Positions 22,936-34,794 of a stretch of 64,000 bases of DNA are shown piece after piece. Source of the stretch: Pachyseris speciosa (taxonomy: Eukaryota > Cnidaria > Anthozoa > Scleractinia > Pachyseridae); the NCBI GenBank assembly GCA_016490735.1, contig JAEMWC010000357.1:386001-450000 (forward strand), read 5' to 3'. Both the position numbers and the translations under genes were made by a program. Every line of letters starts with the position of its first letter. The stretch's first letter is position 1. A model generated the notes under the pieces. It did not search any database, was not told the origin of the DNA, and worked only from the letters and a program-made list of their open reading frames with translations.

Positions 22936-25816
22936 AAGTAATGTACTTATTCGATTCGACCCCTTCTTACAGATTCACTGAAAAAGGACCACGACACCAT
23001 GCAAATACGTTTAAGAGTAAATCGATAACAAAGAATATATATAACGAACTTAATACTCTGACGTAAACACCACGAATCGAATTTTAAGGAAACGTACAGC
23101 TTGAATACGAAACTATAACCATTGCATCATAAACTTGTGGAACCTGGGTTGGAAAGCACGCTGAATATTTATTAATTGGGAAATATTTTTGTTGTATAAT
23201 TCATCCGTAGACCGTTGTTCAAACTCAATCGGCTTAGCTTAATCTGGCAGTGGAAATGCTGCGAAATACGAAGCATAGAAAAATGATTATTGATTCAGTC
23301 AAACGGAAGAAACAGAGGAAGTTATAATTTACTGCAAAAGTAACTATTCGTCGAAGACTGTTGAGGTCGTTTTTTCTCATTCCACGTGGTTGGTTGATTA
23401 ACAAGTTCAGTCGAGTGCCGACTACTGAACTAAAATCATTTATCATGGTTTCGCGGCTTATTTCGAGATTTTAATACGGCTGACAACATTAATCGATAAC
23501 AGTAAATTTTAAATGAGTGCTGATATTATCCGTAATAGAGATGAACATTTTGAGAAACGAAATCAAAGTAGTCTTGCTTGCACGTAAAGCGCGCCAAGTT
23601 TCCAGATATTTTAAATTGTCAGATATAACTACTTGATAAACAACAAGAGACTAATTCGATTCCCGTTATTGCAGTCGAATCATCCGTTGTTTAATGCCTG
23701 CTGCAGAATGTCTCTGAAAAAGGACCGTAACACTATGTAAATGTATTTTAAAACTCTACACGTAGGATCGGTGACACAATGGTGTTGTAAAAGGCGATTT
23801 CAGTATTATTGGCTTCCAAATTTCAAACTCTGTCTGACCGGATTTCGCTCCCTTCCTTATCATTTGGTAAGGAGACTGTAGGAATACGACTGATATAACG
23901 TAGATGATTTTTGACGACGTACCACTGATAAGCAGTCTTGAGCTTGTGTTCGACAAGCGTTTAGTATTTTACTGAATGCCTGTAAGGGCTAGCAGAGGCT
24001 AAAGTAATTATAGGTGAGTAAAGTATGCTCCCCAATAAACGGACACTGTATCCCGAACATCCCCCCTTCTTACATCCCACCTTTGATGTTAATTAAATTG
24101 AGGCTTGGTGGAACGGTAAAACGATACTGCTGCAAAAGTACACTTAACATTTATGCGTTGCATAATGTGACGGCCATTTTGATTTTGTGGAGCCCAAGTT
24201 TATATCGTTTGTGGCTACTGACTATTCTTATGTGTATCAACGACGTGAAGCTTCAATCGTTTTTGTTTTCATCTTCGCTGGTTTAAAAAAGTTCATTGCA
24301 ACAATACTGAAAGTAAAGGAAACGTTCTTTGAAACTTTTATAGCACAGTTCGAGCGGAAAGCCCGAACCCTGAGAAGTTCATGCATTCAAACAAGCTGTA
24401 ACTTCCCTCAACAGTGTCAAGCTAAGCACACAAAAAGTGTCTATTGATACTTACAACCTTTTGATACAGAACAATTCCTCACCAACCAACTCGAGAGAAG
24501 GAACTAACCGCGATCCCCCACAATTCACACGCCTTTCCCATTGCTACTGCGCATACTTTCTGCGCATGTCGGGATTGTCATCGGGACGGTGTTTAAATAA
24601 TGATGATGATGAAGATGATGGGCGACAGATCAGAAAATTCCTTACCGTCAGGAGCTCCTGTTACCGTTCAATCGACAAAGACACTGGTCCACGCCTCTCT
24701 TAAAAGAGTAGGGAACACTTCTACATAGTTCCCAGTGCTTTGTGGTCTGCCCCGTGACTCACATCTCAGGGTTGGGTGGAGGCTGACTGCCTGGCATCAA
24801 GAGCCTCTGCTGGTCATAGAAACCTCCGGGGAGGGCCTGTGCGAGGCCCTATGCGACACTTTGCTCGTATGAACTAGGATTAATTGTGTTTACGTGAAGT
24901 ATCCAGGTCAAGAAGAGAGGATATGTTAACAATGGACAAACGCGAAATGTTGAAAGTCAACAAGGCTTCTCACGCTCCAGTTTGATTCTATTTGTTTGTG
25001 GATTGAAATTCATAACTCAGGCTTGTGAAAATAATTAAATAACTTGTACCATAGAAAGATAACAAATTGCCCGTTGAACGAGAAATTTCTTTCTTTAAAA
25101 AGGCTTTTCCGACCACTTGGCCACCTGATTGACAACCCAAAACCACAAACCACCTCAGCGTGAAAGGTCAAATGGCGTGTTTTTCAAACGTACAAGGAAA
25201 AGCTAAAGATATTGAGATCTGACAAGCTGCAATTAGTGGCGAAAGGCCCTTCTTTCAGCAGACAGCTGAGCAGAGGGCGGTAGCTTATCTTGTGACAGGT
25301 TTTAAGAGTGTGTTCCAAGGCCGATTTTGGAAGCTAACACCACAGGAAGCGTTCAAGCTTTGTGAGAAATAAACCGATTAACAACTGGTATTTTACACAC
25401 TCTAAACTGCAAAACCAGCCGTATTTTTGCGTTGGTCGAATGCGAGGTCTCGTCAAACGAATGGTCTGGAGCGAGAATTCGCGCCTTCAAAAAACGAAAA
25501 TAAAAACCGCCATTGTTTTGCAGTCAAGTCACACTCAGGCTACGGTTGGATGATTACAATATTCAAATTAAAACGCGCTAAGTATTTTGACTGAAAGTGC
25601 CAGGAAAACAAAAAGAATGAGGCCATTCTAGCCGAGCGAACGCATGCAAATTGTTTTTGTTGTTTCAGCTCACTTCAAGGCTCGACAGACCTATTATTTC
25701 TTTCTTTATTTACTTGTTTGTTTTTTTGTTTATCTATTTATGAAACACATGTTCGAATGAACAAAACTTAAAGAATAATTTTCGGTTGTTTCTTTTTAAT
25801 ATCCATGGCGTGACCT

Positions 25817-26471
25817 AGAATACAAAGAGAAAGACAAATTACAGTCATAATTACTCAACAGTACTGATACTACACACTACTTGTTGTGCTTACATTACAG
25901 TCACAGGGATATTTTGTGAATTTTTGGGTGATTTTTAAGTATATTTGGGAAGAGATATTTTATTTTCAAAGGATTAGTTAAATTTAATCGGGGGAATCTG
26001 ACGAAATATTCAGAAGATTTTCATGAAGGTTTAAAATTGGAATTTGAGGTTGAAAATTAGTAAATGGACATCAAAACAGTTCCCGTGACCAACCTGCAGT
26101 GCTTTTGTCGGGTGTCAACTGTCTGGTGGTGTTTCAAAACATTTTTACTCCGTCGGGATTCCTGTGGAACGGAACTGACACAACTCTGACAATACCGCCA
26201 TGTTGGCAAAAGATAGCACGATAGCAGTGTGCCGTTCTCAGAGGGGAAACACAGCTTTTTAAAACTGTAAATCGACAGATAAAGTTCCCCCATTACTCGA
26301 CTTGAAGCAGGTTGAAGTGTGAATTCGCAGTTATTATATAAGTTTATATTGATGCTTAAGATATATAAGATTTATAATTATGATGATTCTCTACAAATAT
26401 TGTTTGCTCTTTGGATTTAATAGAAAATCATAACATCATGAACATAACGACTTAAAGATAAAACTGATCTT
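25817..26471. other. No gene recognised
   Basis: AT-rich sequence past the end of the duplication. The short minus-strand ORF at 26057-26293 has no recognisable motif. Confidence 0.4.
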
Positions 26472-26501
26472 TCCTGGTCATCTCGTTGAAAAATGACCAG
26501 G
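26472..26501. repeat. Hairpin preceding the tRNA-like unit
   Basis: CCTGGTCAT and ATGACCAGG form a 9-bp stem just upstream of the tRNA head. Confidence 0.6.
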
Positions 26502-26509
26502 TCCCAGTT

Positions 26510-26581
26510 GGCTTGTTAGCTCAGTTGGCCGAGCGCTGCACCGGTATCGCAGAGGTCGTGGGTTCGAATCCCGTACAAGCC
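26510..26581 (+). tRNA. tRNA-Thr(GGT)-like gene, probably a SINE head
   Basis: The 72-nt cloverleaf has a perfect acceptor stem (GGCTTGT with ACAAGCC), D stem GCTC/GAGC, an anticodon arm with loop CCGGTAT (anticodon GGT), and T loop TTCGAAT. Box A-like TAGCTCAGTTGG and box B GGTTCGAATCC are intact. Oddities are C instead of T at position 33, an A-C mismatch at the base of the anticodon stem, and two G-T pairs in the T stem. TGAATTTTTTC follows, giving a T6 pol III stop. The body beyond (to about 26715) looks like a tRNA-derived SINE, so a working tRNA is less likely. Confidence 0.7.
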
Positions 26582-26715
26582 TGAATTTTTTCAGGCTTTA
26601 TTTTTCACTGCTGCTTAAGTAGTGTTCATAGCTGCCATGATCATTCACAGATTCATTCTTTAATCCGCAGATTCAAATATATGATTTTCATATCGTCATC
26701 CTCACTTACGCTGTG
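26510..26715 (+). mobile_element. tRNA-derived SINE-like repeat
   Basis: The tRNA-Thr-like head is followed by a GCCTGAA/TTCAGGC hairpin, CACTGCTGCTTAAGTAGTGTTC (also self-complementary as CACT...AGTG), and a tail with TTTAATCCGCAGATTCAAAT and ATATGATTTTCATAT. This arrangement is typical of cnidarian tRNA-headed repeats as I recall them. The 3' limit is uncertain. Confidence 0.55.
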
Positions 26716-27086
26716 AGTTGGATTTCCAATTTTCTCCAGACAATCTTCTATCTGCTAATCTTGTTTAATTTCCTTATGTGTCAATTTTTGCCTAGAATCT
26801 AGCGATGAACCACTCTTGGATGCTAACCACTGTTGTATATATTCGTTCCTTAATTTCTTTTTCATATTAGAATGAGCAGTCTTGAGGTTTTGCAAGGTTA
26901 GGGTTTCCTGTGTAAAATTATTGGGCACCATAACATCACTACTGAATACACTAAAAGATTACCTTTATTTTTTTGCATATTGGAATGCTTCACATAACAA
27001 AGGGTTATTTGTTTGATAATTCAGTCGCTGCCAATTATAAAATTATATAGCTGCTTTGATATTAACACAGTCACTTAAGGGGTTAC

Positions 27087-27255
27087 TCACTGAAGTGAGA
27101 GAGTGAGTGAGTGAGTGAGTGAGTGAGTGAGTAACAGTAACAGTATACCTTTATTGTGCCGTACTCTCACAAGGGAGGTATTGGTCTCTTTACAATAAAG
27201 AGTCTAAAATTTTAACGACTCAAGTGAGTGATTGAGTGAGTGAGTGCCATAACAC
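27087..27255 (-). mobile_element. LINE-like 3' tail flanked by (GAGT)n
   Basis: Runs of GAGTGAGT (27094-27131 and 27222-27245) bracket a segment containing TACCTTTATTGTGCCGTACT. On the minus strand this ends in an AATAAAGGTA signal followed by the microsatellite, as in a truncated non-LTR element. Confidence 0.45.
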
Positions 27256-28931
27256 TGCCTCCTATACCTCATGGCATAACTACGTCATCCATGAGCTAAA
27301 AGTCAAGAGCACTGTAGATGGCGGACGGAATTTGAAAAAGCCTACGTGTAGCCGTACCCAGCCCCAAAGGAAACCCGGGAGGAAGGGAACGTCTATGAAG
27401 AGCTGGCACGAATCGTGCCACGGCACGTGACTTCACAGTAATTTGTGTAGGTTGTTTAAATAAATTCTATTTTCTGCGAAAGTGTGTATGTTTACTCGTG
27501 TGGACAAAGGCCTTAAATTTCTGTTCTTTAGAGTTCATGATCATTTGCTAGTAAATGTTCCTTTTTCAAATGTATACTGTGTTTCTAAGAGATTGAAAAG
27601 GATTACGAGCAATATTTGATCAAAACCAAGACTGAAGGCAATCTTTGATGTAAACCGATCGCGCTAACAAATTTAGATTTCGTCGTGTAGGTAGTAACAG
27701 CTTGTATTTGTAGGCACTGTTGTCAATACAAAGGATGGTTGAGATCGGATCTTTGAAACATGTAAAACTGATGAGAATAAGTGAAATTGCATGGGATAAA
27801 CTGTTTTTGTAGGCGAGACCTTGGGATTTGTGCACTTTCAAGTAGCGAGAACTTTTAAAATTGACGTAATTAAGTCACCATACTGCCGGAAAACAAAAAC
27901 GAAAGGTCAATTTCTTTATGGGTAGCTTTAAGGCAAGCCTATTTACTCAAGTGCCGTACACACTTCCGCTTTCCAACCGTTTTACTAGCGCGGTCATTGC
28001 ATGATGCAGCCATTTTTTTCCTGGATTCCTTCTGTGGTGGTGAACTTCTGAGCAAGTGGTAAGTGATAAACTGAAAGTTAACGTTGCTCTTTAAACAGTG
28101 AAAGTTATGGCTATCGTGAAAAATATTAAACACTTGATGACTGGTCCAGAGGGAAAGAGTGAACTTTGTTTTCTGACAAATTGCGCGTGTGCAAAGCAAT
28201 GTTCAGAGTACCGGTAAAATTTAGGGAAAATCGTCTCAAATAGCCTCAAGAAAAACGCTTGATAAATTTGTTGTAATCTGACAGCCAGACAAAAATGCGA
28301 AGTGAATGTTTGGCTTTCAGTTGACCAGCGGCAAATAGTTTAATTTTGCGTGAACTATAGGGAAGATCGGGGAAACAAAGCAATCCGATCTTCTATCTTG
28401 TCTGCTTTTCTTTTTGCGGAACAGAAGGATCTAAATGTTGACAAGGCAGTTTTTGTTATTGACTGAGTATTTTTGGAGGCCTCATGTCCAATGAGACAAG
28501 CGATTTCTTCTCTTCATTCACAAACGCTCGAAGTGCGGAACAGACTCCATCATAGAAAAGAAATCAAAAGAATAAGAGGTGGTCGACTTAACCTTTACTC
28601 TGGCTTTTTTATACCGATACTCTGACTACAGCAACTTAATTAAATGCATATCAAGAAAAGTGTCGACTGTTGTAGTTATAACTGGGATCTCTCAAAAATC
28701 AGTCAAAATTTTATAGACACAAGAGCTCAGTTCTAATCGACACGAAAAGTATTTCAGATCAGCGCATTCTTCGAATCCCATGTCAATTATCGTATGTTCG
28801 TTCAAGTGTTGTTTTGCCGTATTGTTTTAATCTAAGCACCTAAGCAAGGACCAGTGTTGGGAGTAACGAGTTTTCAGCATGATTTCTGAATTCAGTTCTT
28901 AAGGCATTTTTCTCGTCTGTAATTAACCTTT
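27256..28931. other. No gene recognised
   Basis: Only short shadow ORFs without motifs, and no RNA gene or clear repeat structure. Confidence 0.4.
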
Positions 28932-29323
28932 TTAAAGGAGCACTGTCACCGGGATTTTTGTTGTTTTTGGTTCAATTCTGCCAAAATTACTGCCTTTTAC
29001 CTGTTATCGTGCAAAAACTGCTTCTACAGAATCAGCAAGATGAATTCCAATGAAATTTTAGCAGGAAGAGCTAACCATAATAATTTTTTTTGGTGATTTT
29101 TCAATGCATAGCTTGAAATTTTGAAAAAACTGGCAAGTTTTTTCAAATTTCAATCCATTTCCATCCTCGTCATCTTACATGGAATACAGACGTTTATGGT
29201 GTCAATGCAGTACTAAAGTCTTTGGCAACAAAACTGGACCATTATTTTAAGGTTTCCACTGATGCATTGGCAGTTTTAAGCTTTTTTAAGTGCTGGTACA
29301 ATAGCGTGACACTGCCCCTTTAA
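28932..29323. mobile_element. Kolobok- or piggyBac-like MITE with TTAA target duplication
   Basis: TTAA (28932-28935), then AGGAGCACTGTCAC, and at the other end GTGACACTGCCCCT then TTAA (29320-29323). The 384-bp body is non-coding. TTAA duplications are characteristic of Kolobok and piggyBac. The GGGGCAGTGTCAC terminus favours Kolobok by resemblance only. Confidence 0.75.
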
Positions 29324-29599
29324 GTCAGCCGTCACAATTAGTTAATTTGTACATTCCGGTCCTAATATAAGAGTTGAATGAAAGATTTTATCCCAGCGCG
29401 ACTCTATTTCTGGTGCAGTTAACTGTAAGACCGTAACAGTATTCTAAGATACAAATGTTTATGTGATGCCTTTAAACTTCTTGTTTGAATATTGTTTAAA
29501 TAAAAAAAAATAATAATAACAAAAAAATAAAAAAGTTAGTCCGAGAACAAATAATATGAGAAAGCATTGCTTTTGTAGACGAGGCATAAATGCTATGTT

Positions 29600-30330
29600 A
29601 ATGTAAATGGGTTATCAGACAAACGAATGCCATTAAAGTGCCATGAAACTGAAAGTAGACTGCGGAAAAAATAGAGAAATTAAGGAAAATTCCCAGATAT
29701 ATCTCAGATTATGCTTACGTGTCGTAAGGTTTAATGATTGGGTACAGTTAACACTCACTAGATAACAGCAACTGAAATAGATCTGAAGACAAACAGACGT
29801 CCGTTTATCGACATTTGGGTTTAGCAAACCGGTTTGGTCTCCTCCCACTATCCAAGCCGCCATCAGTTAAGGAGCAAACATTGCGCTAATTTGTAATTGT
29901 TATTTGGCAGATGACAAAATTTAACTTTGCCTGACCCGCGTGGGTTTCAACTTCTTTTTTGCCATTTGAAGTCCTATGCAGATGCAGGCGTTGCATCCCG
30001 GCCGTCAGCGTCCTGATTATTTGCGAATAACGGTTCTCAAAATAGGATTTCGGCGATGCAAACGTCTAAGAATGTATTTTCGTTTTTGTTAACAACTTGT
30101 TTTTAGCGGAACTACTCCCTTGACGAAAGTTTCACTTTCTAACATGTTTTTCTTTATTTCAACTTCCTATTTTTCTTCGAAACATCAGTAATGTTAAAGA
30201 GGTCATCGCTGATGTAACCTAGGTAAGAGTCGAATTTTTATAACACTTAGTGAAAACATTTTTCCCGTCTCGTTTCTCTATCCAGTAAGTGGTGTTTGAT
30301 TTGCATTCCAAAAGTTTCCTTGTGTCCACT
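29600..30330. repeat. Dispersed duplicated block, copy 1
   Basis: Matches 36660-37260 in the same orientation. Shared blocks include TTAACACTCACTAG, a GTGCCATGAAACTGAAA-like segment, and TTTTTCCCGTCTCGTTTCTC followed by AAGTGGTG. The copies are diverged, with many indels. Confidence 0.65.
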
Positions 30331-30507
30331 CACGCAACTTTATTACTCTCCAATTTTCCTCTTATCAATACATTTTTTTATTAAAAGCTGAAATAACTGT
30401 TACGTTGTTAGGGGACTGACAGGGCTACAGTAAACAACAGGTTGGAGAAGTCTTAACGTACTACTCTCTTCTCCAATAGACCACGACAAGGCTCTTATTA
30501 AGTTTAC

Positions 30508-30930
30508 TTAGGTGGTAGGTAGCTTTATTAAAAATCCATTGCAGCCCAAGGGCTGGATTACGGGCTGTGCAATACGTAATACTAAAATACGAGAAAGGGT
30601 AGAAAAAATACAAAAAACTATTATAAAGATACTACGTCATGAAATTTAAAAAATAGCCGCGAATTTACGATGATAAAACCATTAGAAAATATCCGCGTTA
30701 TACATGATAAAACTATTCATTAGTCTATTTGCTCTACAAAGAGGTACGTTAAAAGCGCGCTTTCTCCTTAAGGCTACAGTGCTAAGATTACGTGGCGGCA
30801 AAAGGCCATGTAATTTGTGGAGGCTGTTGTCCTTAATCTCATTGAATAGGCGCTCTGTCAGCCATTGGCGCCGTTGATGGAGGGTGGCAATGTTGCACTC
30901 TTTGAGAGCCTCTTGATAGCCTAAATCTGG
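30508..30930 (-). mobile_element. 5'-truncated LINE tail with RT C-terminus
   Basis: On the minus strand, 30930-30682 translates as PDLGYQEALKECNIATLHQR, then RQWLTERLFNEIKD, HKLHGLLPP and a stop. This is the pattern of the extreme C-terminus of CR1/L2-type ORF2. The 3' UTR ends in AATAAAGCTACCTACCACC near 30510. A GATAGA/GGATAGA microsatellite sits at the 5' truncation point (30932-30960). Confidence 0.6.
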
Positions 30931-30931
30931 G

Positions 30932-30960
30932 AATAGAGATAGAGATAGGGATAGAGATAG
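30932..30960 (+). repeat. (GATAGA)n microsatellite
   Basis: Imperfect GATAGAGATAGAGATAGG units, adjoining the truncated LINE. Confidence 0.8.
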
Positions 30961-31124
30961 TAAAGCGAGCCTAACACGCTAGCGCGCAGGCAAAAAAAAT
31001 CGCCTCGCGCAAGGAGACACGTTGTTTGGGGAGCGGTACTTTGACAAATGCAAAATTTGCAATTAATCTACTCTATAGATAGCACTAAAATTTCGCAAAA
31101 AAGGCACTCAATATATTATACAGA

Positions 31125-34056
31125 CAGAATATTTCGCAGAGATTGAAATTTCATTACCGGCGAAGTAGTCAATCAATACATTATACAGAGAGATTATTTC
31201 GCAGTTATTGACATTTCAATAACGGCGAAGTAGTCAATCAACATCTTATACAGAGAGAAGATTTCGCAGTTAGTGTAATTTCATTAACGGCGAAGTTGTC
31301 GATCACAATAATAGAATAGAGGGTATATTTCGCAGTTAGCGTAATTTCAATGACGGCGAAGTAGTCGATCTCAATAATAGAATAGAAGGAATATTTCGCA
31401 GTTAGTGTAATTTCATTAACGGCGAAGTTGTCAATCACAATTATAGAATAGAGGGTATATTCGCAGTTAGTGTAATTTCATTAACGGCAAAGTTGTCGAT
31501 CACAATAATAGAATAGAAGGGATATTTCGCAGTTAGTGTAATTTCATTAACGGCGAAGTTGTCGATCACAATAATAGAATAGAAGGAATATTTCGCAGTT
31601 AGTGTAATTTCATTAACGGCGAAGTTGTCAATCACAATTATAGAATAGAGGGTATATTCGCAGTTAGTGTAATTTCATTAACGGCGAAGTAGTCGATCAC
31701 AATTATAGAATAGAGGGTATATTTCGCAGTTAGTGTAATTTCATTAACGGCGAAGTAGTCGACCTCAATAATAGAATAGAAGGAATATTTCGCAGTTAGT
31801 GTAATTTCATTAACGGCGAAGTTGTCGATCACAATAATAGAATAGAGGGTATATTTCGCAGTTAGTGTAATTTCATTAACGGCGAAGTAGTCGATCTCAA
31901 TAATAGAATAGAAGGGATATTTCGCAGTTAGTGTAATTTCATTAACGGCGAAGTTGTCAATCACAATTATAGAATAGAGGGTATATTCGCAGTTAGTGTA
32001 ATTTCATTAACGGCGAAGTTGTCGATCACAATAATAGAATAGAGGGTATATTTCGCAGTTAGTGTAATTTCATTAACGGCGAAGTAGTCGATCTCAATAA
32101 TAGAATAGAAGGGATATTTCGCAGTTAGTGTAATTTCATTAACGGCGAAGTTGTCGATCACAATAATAGAATAGAAGGGATATTTCGCAGTTAGTGTAAT
32201 TTCATTAACGGCGAAGTAGTCGATCTCAATAATAGAATAGAAGGAATATTTCGCAGTTAGTGTAATTTCATTAACGGCGAAGTAGTCAATCACAATTATA
32301 GAATAGAAGGGATATTTCGCAGTTAGCGTAATTTCATTAACGGCGAAGTTGTCAATCACAATTATAGAATAGAGGGTATATTTCGCAGTTAGTGTAATTT
32401 CATTAACGGCGAAGTTGTCAATCACAATTATAGAATAGAGGGTATATTTCGCAGTTAGCGTAATTTCATTAACGGCGAAGTAGTCAATCACAATTATAGA
32501 ATAGAAGGGATATTTCGCAGTTAGTGTAATTTCATTAACGGCGAAGTTGTCAATCACAATTATAGAATAGAGGGTATATTCGCAGTTAGTGTAATTTCAT
32601 TAACGGCGAAGTTGTCGATCACAATAATAGAATAGAGGGTATATTTCGCAGTTAGTGTAATTTCATTAACGGCGAAGTAGTCGATCTCAATAATAGAATA
32701 GAAGGGATATTTCGCAGTTAGTGTAATTTCATTAACGGCGAAGTTGTCGATCACAATAATAGAATAGAAGGGATATTTCGCAGTTAGTGTAATTTCATTA
32801 ACGGCGAAGTAGTCGATCTCAATAATAGAATAGAAGGAATATTTCGCAGTTAGTGTAATTTCATTAACGGCGAAGTAGTCAATCACAATTATAGAATAGA
32901 AGGGATATTTCGCAGTTAGCGTAATTTCATTAACGGCGAAGTTGTCAATCACAATTATAGAATAGAGGGTATATTTCGCAGTTAGTGTAATTTCATTAAC
33001 GGCGAAGTTGTCAATCACAATTATAGAATAGAGGGTATATTTCGCAGTTAGCGTAATTTCATTAACGGCGAAGTAGTCAATCACAATTATAGAATAGAAG
33101 GGATATTTCGCAGTTAGTGTAATTTCATTAACGGCGAAGTTGTCAATCACAATTATAGAATAGAGGGTATATTTCGCAGTTAGTGTAATTTCATTAACGG
33201 CGAAGTAGTCAATCACAATTATAGAATAGAAGGGATATTTCGCAGTTAGCGTAATTTCATTAACGGCGAAGTAGTCGATCTCAATAATAGAATAGAAGGA
33301 ATATTTCGCAGTTAGCGTAATTTCATTAACGGCGAAGTAGTCGATCTCAATAATAGAATAGAAGGAATATTTCGCAGTTAGCGTAATTTCATTAACGGCG
33401 AAGTAGTCGATCTCAATAATAGAATAGAAGGAATATTTCGCAGTTAGCGTAATTTCATTAACGGCGAAGTAGTCGATCTCAATAATAGAATAGAAGGGAT
33501 ATTTCGCAGTTAGTGTAATTTCATTAACGGCGAAGTAGTCGATCTCAATAATAGAATAGAAGGGATATTTCGCAGTTAGCGTAATTTCATTAACGGCGAA
33601 GTAGTCGATCTCAATAATAGAATAGAAGGAATATTTCGCAGTTAGCGTAATTTCATTAACGGCGAAGTAGTCGATCTCAATAATAGAATAGAGGGTATAT
33701 TTCGCAGTTAGCGTAATTTCATTAACGGCGAAGTAGTCGATCTCAATAATAGAATAAAAGGGATATTTCGCAGTTAGTGTAATTTCATTAACGGCGAAGT
33801 AGTCGATCTCAATAATAGAAAAGAAGGAATATTTCGCAGTTAGCGTAATTTCATTAACGGCGAAGTTGTCGGGTATATTTCGCAGTTAGTATAATTTCAT
33901 TAATTGCGAAGTAGTCGATCACAATTAGTGTAATTTCATTCACTGCGAAGAAGTCGATCTTGAAATAGAATGGAGGTTATATTTCGCAGTTAGTGTAATT
34001 TCATTAACGGCGAAGTAGTCAATCACAATGACAAAATAGAGGGTATATTTCGCATG
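31125..34056 (+). repeat. 66-bp satellite array, about 44 monomers
   Basis: The unit contains ATTTCGCAGTTAGTGTAATT, TCATTAACGGCGAAGTNGTC, an AATCACAAT or GATCTCAAT linker, and AGAATAGA plus GGGTA or AGGGA. The core TTCGCAGTTAGTG-TAATTT-CATTAACGGCGAA is an imperfect hairpin, 11 of 13 bp. Monomers at both edges (31125-31300 and 33870-34056) are more diverged and have other linkers (ATTATACAGAGAG on the left). Because 66 is divisible by three, long minus-strand ORFs of a 22-residue repeat appear; I treat these as artefacts. Confidence 0.97.
31982..33167 (+). repeat. Nine-monomer higher-order repeat, at least two copies
   Basis: A monomer variant missing one T (TATATTCGC instead of TATATTTCGC) recurs at about 31457, 31653, 31982 and 32575. 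The spacings are near 197, 329 and 593 bp, that is 3, 5 and 9 monomers minus one base. The 593-bp blocks starting at 31982 and 32575 have the same order of linker variants. Confidence 0.8.
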
Positions 34057-34091
34057 CAGTTAGATCTAAAGAAAGTGTGCTTTCTTTAATC

Positions 34092-34117
34092 ATGGCGGAC
34101 GAAACTATATTCAGCAG
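34092..34117 (+). other. Possible first coding exon (very short)
   Basis: AATCATGGCGGACG is a good start context for MADETIFS, followed by CAG and a GTACGT donor. No continuation was found, so this is only a candidate start of a spliced gene just beside the satellite. Confidence 0.2.
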
Positions 34118-34794
34118 GTACGTTTTTGGCAGCTTATTTTTATGAGGGTTTGCATTGATTTCGTACTTTAAAGAGTACGGAGAGTTTAGTATAACTTTTT
34201 TTTCTCCTGTTTTTTGAGAAAACTCTGGATTCAGGAAACCGAACTTGGTCACTGTACAAGTGATGAAGCACGAGAAAGAAAGCCTTTAATGAGTTAGGTT
34301 CTTTTTCTTAGTTATGTACTGACGTCGTTTGCACAATTAAAGTAATTCAAGAAGTTGAACAGCTGGGTTAACTTTGTTGTTGTGAAAACGTTTAGAGGTT
34401 TAACTTCTTTTTCATATTTATCAGTCATCCTAGAACTTAATGGTTTATGTTTACACAGTAGTGACACAGTTGTTGCGGGATGTTTATTTTGTCTTTTCAA
34501 TTGAAACAAAATAAAATCTTATCAAGTCTGCGTCGCTTTGTCCGCGACGTTTAGTTTTTGTCCGTATACTATTCTCTTTCGCTTTCCGCTTCCCTCGGTT
34601 CCTTGAGTGTGATTTCCTTGGCATGGTAAACGCACAGATGTGAGTACGGGCAATAAAATAAAGTTAAACTAGGGCGCCAAGACATGAATACCGAAAACAA
34701 GAAACTACGAAAACATTGACCACATCGACAAAAATGCATACAAAGACATAAAAAGAAGAACTGTTATTTCATTTCCGATTCAACATCCTCAGCG

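Larger units (their letters stand above)
16521..23750 (+). repeat. Tandem array of about 0.75-0.85 kb monomers (copy B, four units, interrupted)
   Basis: Anchors matching those of copy A occur near 16521, 21530, 22288 and 23197 (ATAATTCATCCC-like) and near 16836, 21841, 22620 and 23476 (ACAACATTAATCGATAAC-like). With the PLE insertion removed, the spacings are about 744, 779 and 856 bp. Copy B therefore has one more monomer than copy A. Confidence 0.8.
14675..25816 (+). repeat. Segmental duplication, copy B (expanded)
   Basis: Collinear with 1-5846. The extra length is explained by a 14959-15400 insertion, the composite PLE insertion at 16903-21149, one additional tandem monomer, and a short retroposon fragment near 22755-22935. 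Homology stops at 25816 in the same GCGTGACCT as copy A at 5846. No host gene is apparent. Confidence 0.85.

Noticed and set aside
26510..26581. Ordinary functional tRNA-Thr gene
   Set aside because: C at position 33, a mismatched anticodon stem and the SINE-like body make a repeat head more likely; kept as a tRNA-like feature only.
31238..33216. Long minus-strand ORFs of a 22-residue repeat (FAVNEITLTAKY...)
   Set aside because: They arise because the satellite unit is 66 bp, a multiple of three. They break at every one-base monomer variant and have no start, signal or domain logic.
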